A stretch of DNA of 64,000 nt from Cladocopium goreaui (taxonomy: Eukaryota; Sar; Dinophyceae; Suessiales; Symbiodiniaceae): assembly GCA_947184155.2 (NCBI GenBank), contig CAMXCT020005024.1, forward strand, positions 384,001 through 448,000. The letters are read 5' to 3'. The notes beneath the pieces are model-generated. The model did no database searches. It was not told the origin of the DNA and saw nothing but the letters and a program-made list of their open reading frames with translations. Made by a program: the position numbers and the translations under genes. Below are positions 63,561 to 64,000 of the stretch, one piece after another (within the stretch, counting starts at the first letter, position 1; each line of letters begins with the position of its first letter).

Positions 63561-64000
63561 AGGGGTAAGCTTCTAACTGCCATTTTTGGCAATATTTTAA
63601 TTGCGCTATATAAGGAAATTTAATTGATTTTGAGATCGGAAAAAATAGTTTTTAGTATTAAGGGTTTTAATTTAGTATTAGGGGTAAGCTTCGAACTGCC
63701 ATTTTTGGCAATATTTTAATTGCGTTATATAAGAAATTTAATTGATTTTGAGATCGGAAAAAATAGTTTTTAGTATTAAGGGTTTTAATTTAGTATTAGG
63801 GGTAAGCTTCGAACTGCCATTTTTGGCAATATTTTAATTGCGTTATATAAGGAAATTTAATTGATTTTGAGATCGGAAAAAATAGTTTTTAGTATTAAGG
63901 GTTTTAATTTAGTATTAGGGGTAAGCTTCGAACTGCCATTTTTGGCAATATTTTAATTGCGTTATATAAGGAAATTTAATTGATTTTGAGATCGGAAAAA
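63561..64000. repeat. 118-119-bp tandem repeat
   Basis: Four units start at 63,561, 63,680, 63,798 and 63,917 (aggggtaagcttcgaactgcc ...), each with ttagtattaagggttttaat at its end. The array runs off the window. Confidence 0.93.

Overview
The window looks like nuclear DNA of a dinoflagellate, probably a Suessiales/Symbiodiniaceae-type genome. The signs are a gene chopped into dozens of short exons by AT-rich introns with mixed GT and GC splice donors, long (GTT)n tracts, tandem arrays built on a gttggcccatcttgggg-type unit, very large intron-less Helitron-like genes, and protein families I recognise from dinoflagellates: a PPCSSWVF methyltransferase-like family and a Dcm-like family ending in a TPMELLKCQGF-type block. 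This assignment is inference; no rRNA or tRNA marker is present.

Layout. (1) 1-1,520: repeats, including a long GTT microsatellite and one copy of a 186-bp repeat. (2) About 1,525-25,560, minus strand: a chain of about 54 exons (roughly 8.3 kb of coding sequence over 24 kb). Reading 5' to 3' it has unknown N-terminal segments, Lys/Arg/Pro-rich linkers, a C5-methyltransferase-like core (FAG, then PPCSSW, then TEQP), a WLTRSQIAAKY domain, Lys-rich linkers, and a C-terminal region whose motif order (D, D, CxxC, MHxxHLG) resembles CACTA/Plavaka/KDZ-class DDE transposases. Splice phases agree across many consecutive junctions, but the chain could be more than one gene. (3) 25.6-30.2 kb: two segmental duplications made of modules that carry the dyad GAGCGTTGCTC. 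(4) 30.9-40.4 kb, plus strand: an uninterrupted 9.4-kb ORF combining an OTU-type cysteine protease, Zn-binding regions, a Helitron HUH/two-Tyr replication initiator, a Pif1-like helicase and a C-terminal zinc-repeat array. It is followed by 531-535-bp tandem repeats.

(5) 42-49 kb: no convincing genes. This part holds a G-rich minisatellite, TTG/GTC microsatellites, tandem TTGGCCCAT arrays, hairpin-rich modules and tRNA-like SINE candidates. (6) 49.4-54.4 kb: small ORFs of unknown function and a 379-aa Dcm-like methyltransferase relative with altered active-site motifs. (7) 53.8-57.4 kb: a tandem segmental duplication that left a broken OTU fragment fused to a second methyltransferase tail. 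(8) 56.9-63.3 kb: a second Helitron-like gene with two OTU domains. It is broken by one in-frame TGA and ends just after the helicase Walker A motif, where a palindrome and a 119-bp tandem repeat begin.

Together the window is a transposon-rich stretch in which two unrelated methyltransferase-like proteins sit in, or next to, mobile-element genes. The Helitron-like proteins would nick and unwind DNA for rolling-circle transposition. The OTU and methyltransferase modules may modify ubiquitin conjugates or DNA, but that is inference.
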